A stretch of 64,000 nucleotides of DNA from NCBI RefSeq assembly GCF_900095225.1, contig NZ_LT607416.1, forward strand, positions 1-64,000, read 5' to 3'. Shown here in pieces: positions 55,724-64,000 of the stretch. Position 1 is the stretch's first letter. Each line of letters starts with the position of its first letter. The position numbers and the translations under genes are program-made. Source of the DNA: Pseudomonas sp. UMAB-08 (GTDB lineage: Bacteria; Pseudomonadota; Gammaproteobacteria; Pseudomonadales; Pseudomonadaceae). The notes under the pieces are model-generated. The model had not been told where the DNA came from, did not search any database, and saw only the letters and a list, made by a program, of their open reading frames with translations.

Positions 55724-56503
55724 TTATTGGTCGGCTGTCTCCCGGAGAAAAACCAGGGTGTCCGCTTTCGAATGCGCCGGGCTGTAACAATAGCCGTGCT
55801 CGTCGAACTGTTTTAGTGCGTCGGGATTGTTTATGCGTTCTTTGATCACAAAGCGGCTCATCATTCCCCGGGCTTTTTTCGCGTAGAAACTGATGATTTT
55901 GTACTGACCGTTCTTCCAGTCGCGGAACTCGGTATTGATGATCCGCGCATTGAGGGTAGAGCGCTTCACTGCCGAAAAGTACTCATTGGAGGCCAGGTTC
56001 AGCAACACGTCATCGCCTTGGTCGGCCAGCGCCTGGTTCAGCCACTCACTGATGTGCGTGCCCCAGAACGCATAGAGGTCTTTGCCGCGGTCGTTGCTCA
56101 GTTTGGTGCCCATCTCCAGTCGGTAAGGCTGCATCAGGTCCAGCGGGCGCAACAGGCCATAAAGGCCGGAGAGCATGCGCAGATGGTCCTGGGCATAGGT
56201 GAAGTCGGCGTCGGTGAAATTTTCGGCTTGTAACCCGGTGTAGACATCACCCTTGAACGCCAGCAGCGCCTGCTTGGCGTTCGCCGGGGTGAAAGCCGGT
56301 GTCCAGCTACCGAAACGTGCTGCATTGAGCCCCGAGAGCTTGTCCGACAGGTGCATCAGTTCGCCGATCTGCACGGGGGTCAATTCACGCAACTGAACCA
56401 TCAGTTCCTGAGAGTGATCCAGGTACTGCGGCAGCGTGAAGCGTGCGGTCGTCGGCGGGGTTTCGAAATCGAGGGTTTTGGCTGGGGAAATCACCATCAG
56501 CAT
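55724..56503 (-). CDS. yaaA: Peroxide stress protein YaaA
   Basis: A 259-residue member of the YaaA/DUF328 family, beginning [17 protein letters not shown]. The E. coli protein lowers free iron during hydrogen peroxide stress and binds DNA. The family segments [16 protein letters not shown] and [11 protein letters not shown] are both present. Divergent from the deacetylase-like gene. Confidence 0.93.
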   Translation of the reverse strand: MLMVISPAKTLDFETPPTTARFTLPQYLDHSQELMVQLRELTPVQIGELMHLSDKLSGLNAARFGSWTPAFTPANAKQALLAFKGDVYTGLQAENFTDADFTYAQDHLRMLSGLYGLLRPLDLMQPYRLEMGTKLSNDRGKDLYAFWGTHISEWLNQALADQGDDVLLNLASNEYFSAVKRSTLNARIINTEFRDWKNGQYKIISFYAKKARGMMSRFVIKERINNPDALKQFDEHGYCYSPAHSKADTLVFLRETADQ

Positions 56504-56597
56504 AAAATCGTCTCCTTTAATCGTGGCGCGATTCTAGGGGGTGGGCGGTGTGGACTCCAGCTATAGTGCGCCGCGGGGATTTTCTGGGGATTTGATT

Positions 56598-57722
56598 GTG
56601 CGCATTGTTTTATTCATCTCGGTCTGCCTGTTCTGCTTCAACGCTCAGGCCGCCGGGCCTGCTGTGCCCGCCATGCTGGATCGCAGCGTATGGCCTGAGC
56701 ATTTGACCACGCCGGTCTTGTTCGATGTCGCCTCGCGCGCCGAGATACTGGCCTTTGCCCATGCCTTGCTGGCCAGCGAAAGCCAGGATGAAACGGGCCT
56801 TAAAGCGCGTCTGGGGCTGAAGAAAATCAACATGGTTTCGCTGAATTTGATCCGCCAGCGTCTGTGGGCGCGCTTGTTGGAAAATTACCAGTTTGCGCAA
56901 CAGAGCTGCGAGCAGGACGCCTCTTTCTGCGTGCTGGTCGAGGACATGGAGATGCTGCGCGAGCGGGCCGAAAATTTTCAGGTCGCCGACGATTCGTTCT
57001 ATGCGGCCTGGGCGGCACCGAGCCGGGCGTTTCACGAGCGCTACCTGAACGAGCTGCTGCGCATGGCGGCCTTGTTCCCGCTGGTCAGCAGCGAAATCGA
57101 ACGTTACAACTCAGACGAACTCACGGGCGATGAACTCAACGACCGCGCATTCCTGCTCACCTTCGACAGTGGCCCGACAGTGGTCGGTGGCACCACGGAT
57201 TGGTTGACTGAGTACCTGCGCCAGCAAAAGCTCAACGCTGCTTTCTTCGTACTGGGCAAAAACATGCAAATGCGCCTGGAAAAAAGCGCCGTGCCCGAAG
57301 TGCAGGGGCTTTATAAGCAGCAATGCGTGGGCTTGCAGGGCTGGGAATACCGTTCACACAGCCAGTGGCTCGACTGGCAGAGCTCGGTTCAGCGCAGTGC
57401 CGTGCTGTTGCAGCAGGTGCTGCCCGACAACTACCTGCCGCTGTTCCGTCCCCCATATGGCCACCGTCGGGCCGACAGCGCCGAATATTTCCGCGCCCAG
57501 GGTCTGAAGGTTTCGTTGTGGAATATCGATTCTCAGGACTGGAACCGAAATATTTCCGCCCAACAGGCCAGCGAGCGGGTCTTGACCCTGATGCTGCTGT
57601 GGCGACGCGGGGTCATTGTATTTCATGACATCCACAATAAAGTCGAGACAGCCTTGCCCTGGCTGATCGCCAACACGGCACAAAGTGGACTTCAATGGCA
57701 GGATTGTCACGACTATCCCTGA
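56598..57722 (+). CDS. Polysaccharide deacetylase-fold protein, metal site degenerate
   Basis: A 374-residue secreted protein: signal peptide (about 1-19, ending AQAA), a helical N-terminal part, then a NodB-like domain from about 195. Motif 1 reads TFDSGP instead of TFDDGP, so the metal Asp is Ser. Motif 2 is SHSQWLDW without the second His of HSxxH. Motif 3 (FRPPYGHR), motif 4 (NIDSQDW) and motif 5 (IVFHDIH) are intact. Catalytic deacetylation by the usual metal mechanism is therefore doubtful. The GTG at 56598 gives the signal peptide directly and has GGGGAT upstream. Confidence 0.78.
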   Translation: MRIVLFISVCLFCFNAQAAGPAVPAMLDRSVWPEHLTTPVLFDVASRAEILAFAHALLASESQDETGLKARLGLKKINMVSLNLIRQRLWARLLENYQFAQQSCEQDASFCVLVEDMEMLRERAENFQVADDSFYAAWAAPSRAFHERYLNELLRMAALFPLVSSEIERYNSDELTGDELNDRAFLLTFDSGPTVVGGTTDWLTEYLRQQKLNAAFFVLGKNMQMRLEKSAVPEVQGLYKQQCVGLQGWEYRSHSQWLDWQSSVQRSAVLLQQVLPDNYLPLFRPPYGHRRADSAEYFRAQGLKVSLWNIDSQDWNRNISAQQASERVLTLMLLWRRGVIVFHDIHNKVETALPWLIANTAQSGLQWQDCHDYP

Positions 57723-58072
57723 AAGGCCCGTGGGGCAAGGGCATGCAGGCATTTTAAGGGCGGGAAGAGGTGGATTTTTTCGACAATTCGGGTCAGGCGG
57801 ACTTCTGACTTTAACGGTGCTTTGCGGTCTCGCCAAGCGCTATTCGTCATGCTGAAAAATAAACTTCAAAAAAACGTCAAAGTGCTTTTTTCTGTCATGA
57901 GTTTTGCGGTATTACCACTACAGACCGCCGAAACCTGCAACACAGGTGGCGTCATCCCAGACCCATCTTGAGCATTTTCTTCTCTGCCTGAAGAGGAGAG
58001 CTACGGCGGCCTTTCCGTGGCGCAGAACTGTTGTGGTATTGCGTTGCTTGGCTTCTAAAAAGGTGAGCGAGT
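57723..58072. other. 350-bp intergenic region upstream of the PIN-PhoH gene
   Basis: No short gene or known riboswitch was recognised. AT-rich stretches near 57850-57895 may hold the promoter, and a GCCTGAAGAGGAGAG region near 57987 could form a small leader hairpin. A good AGGTGAG ribosome site precedes the next ATG. Confidence 0.3.
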
Positions 58073-59467
58073 ATGGATGATCACGGACGCACCCCTTCTT
58101 CTAACCAGCCAATCCTTTACGTGCTCGATACCAACGTATTGATCCATGATCCAAACGCACTGCTGAATTTCGAAGAACACCACGTCACTATCCCCATGAC
58201 CGTCCTTGAAGAGCTGGACAAGCTCAAGGCCGGCAAGCATTCGGTCGCTGCCGAGTGCCGCCAGGCGATTCGTTTGATCGACAAGACACTGGGCAACGCG
58301 ACGCCGGAGGAAGTTGAACAGGGCGTACCGATCGACAGGGGCACAGGCATCTGCAAAGGCTTCCTTTCGATCCTGATGAACAAGCGGGCCGAGCCCAACA
58401 GCTTGTTGCCCGAGCACCTGAACGACAACATCATCATTAACCAATTGATCGACCTGCACGTGCGCAACAAGGATTTGCCTGTCGTGCTGGTGACCAAAGA
58501 CATCAACATGCGCCTCAAGGCGCGGGCGTGTGGGATCGCCGCAGAGGATTACAGCACAGACCAACTGGTCGACGACGTGTCCATGCTGTCGCGTGGCTAC
58601 CACAACATGACCGGCTCCTTCTGGGACCGTGTCAGCAAGGTCGAAACTCGCCAGGATCACGGCCGCACATGGCATCGCGTGCAGCTCATCGACAACCTGC
58701 CGGCGGTGCACATCAATGAGTTCATCATCGATGCGCAAGGCTTTGTCGGCTGGATCAAAGGCATCCAGGCCGACGAACTGCTGATTCTCGACATGCATCA
58801 GGAGCCTTTGTTGCACCAGGAAGCCTGGGGCCTGAAACCACGGGACATCTACCAAGGCCTGGCGTTGTTTGCCTTGCTCGATCCGGACATCCATCTGGTC
58901 AATCTGTCGGGCGCAGCTGGTTCGGGTAAAACCATTCTCGCCTTGGCGGCAGCCATCGAGCAGACCATGGTCAGCAAGCGCTATCGGCGCATTATCGCTA
59001 CCCGTAGCGTGCAGGGGCTGGATCAGGAGATTGGCTTCCTGCCCGGCACCGAAGCAGAAAAAATGGAGCCGTGGCTCGGCGCCATTACCGATAACCTTGA
59101 AGCGCTGCACATGGATGACGAAAACACCCATGGCAGTGTCGACTACATCCTCAGCAAAGTGCCGTTGCAGTTCAAATCCCTCAACTACATCCGTGGACGC
59201 AGTTTCCAGCAAAGCCTGATCCTGATCGACGAATGCCAGAACCTCACACCGCACCAGATGAAAACCATCATCACCCGTGCCGGTTCCGGTTCCAAAGTGG
59301 TCTGCCTGGGTAACCTGGCGCAAATCGACACCCCGTACCTGTCGGCCACCAGTTCTGGCCTCACTTACCTGACGGAGCGTTTCAAGGACTTCCCTAATGG
59401 TGTGCACATCACCCTGCAAGGGGTGCCACGTTCGATCCTCGCCGAGTATGCGGAGAGCCATTTGTAG
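58073..59467 (+). CDS. PIN domain-PhoH family ATPase (PhoH2-like)
   Basis: A 464-residue fusion. The N-terminal PIN ribonuclease domain (about 14-150) has the acidic residues VLDTNVLIHD and VLEELDKLK. The C-terminal PhoH ATPase has Walker A SGAAGSGKT (near 281-289) and Walker B LILIDECQN. Such PhoH2 proteins act as RNA helicase/nucleases in other bacteria and often pair with an antitoxin, but none is seen here, so a housekeeping RNA role is more likely. Confidence 0.9.
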   Translation: MDDHGRTPSSNQPILYVLDTNVLIHDPNALLNFEEHHVTIPMTVLEELDKLKAGKHSVAAECRQAIRLIDKTLGNATPEEVEQGVPIDRGTGICKGFLSILMNKRAEPNSLLPEHLNDNIIINQLIDLHVRNKDLPVVLVTKDINMRLKARACGIAAEDYSTDQLVDDVSMLSRGYHNMTGSFWDRVSKVETRQDHGRTWHRVQLIDNLPAVHINEFIIDAQGFVGWIKGIQADELLILDMHQEPLLHQEAWGLKPRDIYQGLALFALLDPDIHLVNLSGAAGSGKTILALAAAIEQTMVSKRYRRIIATRSVQGLDQEIGFLPGTEAEKMEPWLGAITDNLEALHMDDENTHGSVDYILSKVPLQFKSLNYIRGRSFQQSLILIDECQNLTPHQMKTIITRAGSGSKVVCLGNLAQIDTPYLSATSSGLTYLTERFKDFPNGVHITLQGVPRSILAEYAESHL

Positions 59468-59493
59468 CGCTTGATGGAGAGCGGTGGATAAAC

Positions 59494-59586
59494 CTGCAGG
59501 AGCGAACTTGTTCGCGAAGGCGTCGGTTCAGGCATAGAAGATCCAGCGCCTGTCCCGTCCCTTCGCGGATGAATCCGCTCCTACAG
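59494..59586. repeat. REP doublet (REPIN-like)
   Basis: Two REP palindromes in inverse orientation: CTGCAGGAGCGAACTTGTTCGC with GAAGGCG from 59494, and CCCTTCGCGGATGAATCCGCTCCTACAG (in parts) to 59586. They are separated by about 35 bp, the arrangement of REPINs spread by RAYT transposases in fluorescent pseudomonads. Confidence 0.8.
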
Positions 59587-59645
59587 TTAATGAGGTAGTT
59601 CCAGTTTTAGGTTTACAATCGCCACTCCTGCTCAGGAGTAAGGCT

Positions 59646-60131
59646 GTGCTAACTCATCTCGATTCCCAAGGTCGCGCCAATATGGTCGACGTCACCGACA
59701 AAAACGTGACGTTCCGTGAGGCTGTGGCCCAAGCGTTTGTGCGTATGCGCCCTGAAACCCTGCAAATGATTGTCAGTGGTGGCCACCCCAAAGGGGATGT
59801 GTTCGCCGTGGCGCGTATTGCCGGCATTCAAGCGGCAAAGAAAACCTCGGATTTGATCCCGCTGTGTCATCCGTTACTGCTGACCGGCGTCAAGGTCGAG
59901 CTGAGCGCGGACGGTGAAGACGCGGTGCGCATCGTCGCCCGCTGCAAGCTGTCCGGGCAGACCGGCGTGGAAATGGAAGCGCTGACGGCGGCGAGTGTCG
60001 CTGCGCTGACTATCTATGACATGTGCAAGGCAGTGGATCGCGGCATGATCATCGAAAACGTCCGCCTGCTGGAAAAGCTCGGCGGCAAGAGTGGCCACTT
60101 TATTGCTGAAGAGCCGGCGGGCGCGCAATGA
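59646..60131 (+). CDS. moaC: Cyclic pyranopterin monophosphate synthase
   Basis: A 161-residue MoaC acting in the first stage of molybdenum cofactor synthesis. The motifs [18 protein letters not shown] and [10 protein letters not shown] hold the active Lys, His and Asp residues. The start is a GTG at 59646 with CAGGAG upstream. The stop overlaps the moaD start (ATGA). moaA is not in the window. Confidence 0.95.
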   Translation: MLTHLDSQGRANMVDVTDKNVTFREAVAQAFVRMRPETLQMIVSGGHPKGDVFAVARIAGIQAAKKTSDLIPLCHPLLLTGVKVELSADGEDAVRIVARCKLSGQTGVEMEALTAASVAALTIYDMCKAVDRGMIIENVRLLEKLGGKSGHFIAEEPAGAQ

Positions 60132-60373
60132 CCTTTAAAGTGCTGTATTTCGCTCGTTATCGCGAGGCCTTGGGGCTGGATACTGAAACGGTAGACGGCG
60201 AGTTCGCCACTCTCGACGCTCTGCGCGAGCATCTGGCACTGCGTGGTGGTGTGTGGCAAGTGTTGGCCGAACAAAACCTGATGTGCGCCCGCAACGAGGA
60301 GCTGTGTCAGCTCGACGAGCCGCTGGTATCAGGCGATGAAGTGGCGTTCTTCCCTACCGTGACTGGAGGCTGA
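60128..60373 (+). CDS. moaD: Molybdopterin synthase small subunit
   Basis: An 81-residue ubiquitin-fold sulfur carrier ending in the required Gly-Gly (FFPTVTGG), which is thiocarboxylated and inserted into MoaE. Overlaps moaC by 4 bp; moaE follows after 2 bp. Confidence 0.95.
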   Translation: MTFKVLYFARYREALGLDTETVDGEFATLDALREHLALRGGVWQVLAEQNLMCARNEELCQLDEPLVSGDEVAFFPTVTGG

Positions 60374-60375
60374 TC

Positions 60376-60834
60376 ATGGCGATTCGGGTGCAGACGGCTG
60401 CGTTCGATCCGGGCGTCGAAGTGAATGCCTTGCACGCTGCCAATGTGGGGGTTGGTGCGGTGGTCAGCTTCATCGGCTATGTGCGCGACTTCAACGAGGG
60501 GCGGGAGATCGCAGGGATGTTCCTGGAACATTACCCCGGCATGACCGAGAAGGCGCTTGGCAAGATCACCGCTGAAGCCGAACAGCGCTGGCCTTTGCTC
60601 CGGCTGGACGTGCTGCATCGGGTGGGCGCTCTGGAACCGGGTGAGCCGATTGTCTTTGTCGGCGTCGCCAGCGCTCACCGGCAAGCGGCATTCGATGCCT
60701 GCGCGTTTGTGATGGACTATCTGAAAACCCGCGCACCGTTCTGGAAGAAAGAGACCTCCGGCGACGGCCCACACTGGGTCGAAGGTCGTGACAGTGATCA
60801 CGCGGCGGCGGGGCGTTGGGTCGATAAGACCTGA
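60376..60834 (+). CDS. moaE: Molybdopterin synthase catalytic subunit
   Basis: A 152-residue MoaE. The catalytic region YLKTRAPFWKKE (near 120-131) has the conserved Lys pair, and FIGYVRDFNEG and HRVGALEPGEP are typical. It joins with MoaD to make molybdopterin from cyclic pyranopterin monophosphate. Confidence 0.95.
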   Translation: MAIRVQTAAFDPGVEVNALHAANVGVGAVVSFIGYVRDFNEGREIAGMFLEHYPGMTEKALGKITAEAEQRWPLLRLDVLHRVGALEPGEPIVFVGVASAHRQAAFDACAFVMDYLKTRAPFWKKETSGDGPHWVEGRDSDHAAAGRWVDKT

Positions 60835-60883
60835 TCCCGAACGGGCTTCTTCGCGAATACACGGGCTCCTGATTTCATGGAGC

Positions 60884-60924
60884 AAAAAAAAGCGCATCAC
60901 CGAAACCGGGATGCGCTTTTTTTG
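60884..60924. terminator. Bidirectional terminator between moaE and the helicase gene
   Basis: An AAAGCGCATC stem with its inverse, flanked by seven or more A on the left and seven T on the right. It serves both convergent genes. Confidence 0.92.
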
Positions 60925-60939
60925 TGATGCAGTGATCTT

Positions 60940-62418
60940 TTACTGAGGCTGAGCGCTCTTGCGCACCACCGGTTTCAACAGCTCGGTCGGCGGCGTTTCG
61001 CAGCTGATCTTGCGGCCTAGCAGCGCTTCGATCGAAGGCAGCTGATAGGAGTCATCTTCCCCGGCAAAGCTGATCGAGACACCGCTGGCGCCAGCACGAC
61101 CTGTACGGCCTATGCGGTGCACATAATCGTCCGGCACTTCGGGCAGGGTGAAGTTGATCACGTGGCTGATGCCGTCGATATGAATCCCGCGACCTGCGAC
61201 GTCGGTGGCCACCAATACGCGGATTTTACCTTCGCGGAAGCCTTCCAGGGTCTTGATGCGTTTGTGCTGCGGGACATCGCCGGACAACTGCGCGGCGTTG
61301 ACGCCATCACGCACCAGACGCTCTTCGATACGCCGCACTTCATCCTTGCGGTTGGCGAAGACCATCACTCGTTCCCAGTTGTTCTCGGTCACGAGGTTGT
61401 AGAGCAGCTTGTACTTGTCGGCGGCGGCCACGGCATAGATATGCTGTTCGACCATTTCGCTGGCCACGTTTTCCGCTTCGATTTCGACGATGGACGGGTC
61501 GGTGGTCCACTGCTTGGCGAGGTTCATCACGTCTTCGGTGAAGGTCGCGGAGAACAGCAGGGTCTGGCGTTCGCCCTTGTGCGGGGTCTGGCGAATGATC
61601 TGGCGCACTTGCGGGATGAAGCCCATGTCGAGCATCCGGTCGGCTTCGTCCAGCACCATCACTTCGACCATGTCCAGGTGCACTTCGCCGCGTTGGTTGA
61701 AGTCCAGCAGGCGGCCCGGTGTGGCCACCAGAATGTCGCAGTGGCGGGCTTCCAGCTGCTTGAGCTGCTTGTCGAAGTCCATGCCACCGACGAACGTCAT
61801 GACGTTGAGGCCGGTGTACTTGGTTAGGCTGGCCGCATCCTTGGCTATCTGCACCACCAGCTCGCGGGTAGGGGCGATGATCAGGGCACGCGGTTCGCCC
61901 ATATAGCGCTCTTTGGGCGGCGGGGTCTGTTCCAGCTGCGTGATGATCGAAATCAGGAACGCGGCTGTTTTGCCGGTGCCGGTTTGCGCGCGACCGATGG
62001 CGTCTTTGCCCGCGAGGGTAAAGCCCAATACTTCGGCCTGGATGGGCGTGCAATACGGGAAACCCAGGTCGTGGATGGCATGCATCAGTTCGGGCGACAG
62101 GTTGAAATCGTGAAAGCGGGTTTTGCCTTCCTGTGGCTCTACGACAAAGTCTTCGGGCTTCCAGGCGATGACCGGTGGTTTTGGCGCGCGTTCACGACGC
62201 GGGCGCTCGGCCTTGGGTTGTTCGACTTTTGGGGATTCGATGTGCGTGTGCTGATCCTGGACAGGCGTGCTGGCAGGTACCGATTTTTTTGCGTTGTGTG
62301 GCCGTTGATCGCCCTCGGTTGGGTCGATGGCAGCAGGCGAAGGAGCGATGGGGCTGGGCGCGAGCTGCTCAGCCTCGCTTTTACCGAACATCTTTTTGAG
62401 TGCTCTGAGCACGGTCAT
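60940..62418 (-). CDS. rhlB: DEAD-box RNA helicase, RhlB type
   Basis: A 492-residue helicase with an N-terminal disordered, charged region of about 85 residues (Pro/Lys/Glu-rich) and a complete core: Walker [13 protein letters not shown] ([13 protein letters not shown]), SAT (LFSATF) and [10 protein letters not shown]. The RhlB type is inferred from core similarity and the charged N-terminal extension seen in pseudomonads. Likely works in RNA turnover with RNase E/PNPase. Confidence 0.88.
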   Translation of the reverse strand: MTVLRALKKMFGKSEAEQLAPSPIAPSPAAIDPTEGDQRPHNAKKSVPASTPVQDQHTHIESPKVEQPKAERPRRERAPKPPVIAWKPEDFVVEPQEGKTRFHDFNLSPELMHAIHDLGFPYCTPIQAEVLGFTLAGKDAIGRAQTGTGKTAAFLISIITQLEQTPPPKERYMGEPRALIIAPTRELVVQIAKDAASLTKYTGLNVMTFVGGMDFDKQLKQLEARHCDILVATPGRLLDFNQRGEVHLDMVEVMVLDEADRMLDMGFIPQVRQIIRQTPHKGERQTLLFSATFTEDVMNLAKQWTTDPSIVEIEAENVASEMVEQHIYAVAAADKYKLLYNLVTENNWERVMVFANRKDEVRRIEERLVRDGVNAAQLSGDVPQHKRIKTLEGFREGKIRVLVATDVAGRGIHIDGISHVINFTLPEVPDDYVHRIGRTGRAGASGVSISFAGEDDSYQLPSIEALLGRKISCETPPTELLKPVVRKSAQPQ

Positions 62419-62565
62419 CTCGTCAATTGATTAAGGAATATACGACAGGCAGTGTAAAGCAAGAACCCGGCGCGGCGTAGTGCCATGCCAAATGCCCTAC
62501 ACGACATGTCAAATCAGGGCTTCTCAGCGCGCTTCAGGTGGCATCTGTCCGCTCTGATTGAGCGA

Positions 62566-63702
<1,137 letters not shown>

Positions 63703-64000
63703 ATGAAGATGTTGAAATCCACCCTGGCTGTACTGACGGCGGCCGCGGTTCTCGGCGTTAGCAGTTTTGCTCACGCAGGCGCCACCCTCGACGCCATTCA
63801 GAAAAAGGGTTTTGTTCAGTGCGGTGTCAGTGATGGCCTGCCAGGTTTTTCGGTTCCAGACTCGACAGGCAAGATCCTGGGGATTGACGCTGACGTTTGC
63901 CGCGCTGTCGCTGCTGCCGTCTTTGGTGACGCTACGAAGGTCAAGTTCAGCCAGTTGAACGCCAAAGAGCGCTTCACCGCGCTGCAATCGGGCGAAATCG
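63703..64000 (+). CDS. aapJ: General L-amino acid ABC transporter substrate-binding protein, 5' end
   Basis: The first 99 codons of a periplasmic binding protein: a signal peptide (about 1-25, ending SFAHAG), then GATLDAIQKKGFVQCGVSDGLPGFS and IDADVCRAVAAAVFGD (in part), diagnostic of AapJ. The window ends inside the gene. GGAGG lies 7 bases before the ATG. aapQ, aapM and aapP would be expected downstream. Confidence 0.9.
   Translation, partial: MKMLKSTLAVLTAAAVLGVSSFAHAGATLDAIQKKGFVQCGVSDGLPGFSVPDSTGKILGIDADVCRAVAAAVFGDATKVKFSQLNAKERFTALQSGEI

Noticed and set aside
58055..59461. 468-codon minus-strand open frame opposite the PIN-PhoH gene
   Set aside because: The plus strand encodes an unambiguous PIN-PhoH protein with Walker motifs.
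58073..59467. PIN domain as part of a toxin-antitoxin pair
   Set aside because: No antitoxin-like small gene lies directly upstream; the PIN domain is fused to a PhoH ATPase.

Overview
The window is chromosomal DNA from a fluorescent-group Pseudomonas. The evidence is a complete 12-gene alginate operon, the folX-folE-folM monapterin cluster, the leucine dehydrogenase plus E1/E2 cluster ending at yebG, a fusaric-acid-type efflux operon next to a 2-ketoaldonate reductase, and REP palindromes of the type common in the P. fluorescens complex. Most of the sequence is GC-rich core genome. The main accessory-looking segment is about 26.4-29.9 kb, which carries a large, more AT-rich secreted metalloprotease gene. 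A smaller orphan segment lies at about 9.1-10.8 kb.

Layout. 0-2.5 kb, minus strand: folM-folE-folX with DUF1244 and HopJ-family genes, for tetrahydromonapterin synthesis. 2.7-6.1 kb: a monooxygenase-like membrane protein, a MerR regulator with a degenerate cobalamin domain, a PilZ-like protein, a short LOV photoreceptor and a flavodoxin, which together look like a blue-light response locus. 6.3-9.1 kb: class II aldolase, alpha/beta hydrolase and SDR genes. 9.2-10.8 kb: orphan small genes and hairpins. 10.8-16.7 kb: DUF1302 barrel, DUF1329 protein and a MalT-like LuxR regulator. 16.7-22.4 kb: SirB1-like protein, then leucine dehydrogenase and branched-chain-type 2-oxoacid dehydrogenase E1 alpha, E1 beta and E2, then yebG with a perfect LexA box. 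22.7-26.4 kb: PsiE, DUF3509, a RaiA-like ribosome protein, and a divergent AraC regulator/EamA exporter pair. 26.5-29.9 kb: an M66 (StcE-like) protease behind a perfect lux-box-like palindrome. 29.9-38.3 kb: 2-hydroxyacid dehydrogenase, LysR regulator, a four-gene efflux operon, an SDR and a small membrane protein.

38.4-54.9 kb, minus strand: algD-8-44-K-E-G-X-L-I-J-F-A in the standard order. Catalytic or ligand residues are visible in the synthesis, modification and export proteins. REP or hairpin elements sit in the algD-alg8, algL-algI and algF-algA gaps, and about 800 bp of non-coding DNA lies upstream of algD. 55.7-64.0 kb: yaaA, a deacetylase-fold protein lacking metal ligands, a PIN-PhoH protein, moaC-moaD-moaE, an RhlB-type DEAD-box helicase, a carboxylesterase, and the truncated 5' end of aapJ behind a sigma-54-type promoter.

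The most interesting systems here are the putative LOV/MerR light module, the possible quorum-sensing control of the M66 protease, and the DUF1302/DUF1329/LuxR unit. No CRISPR array, prophage, insertion sequence or RNA gene was recognised.
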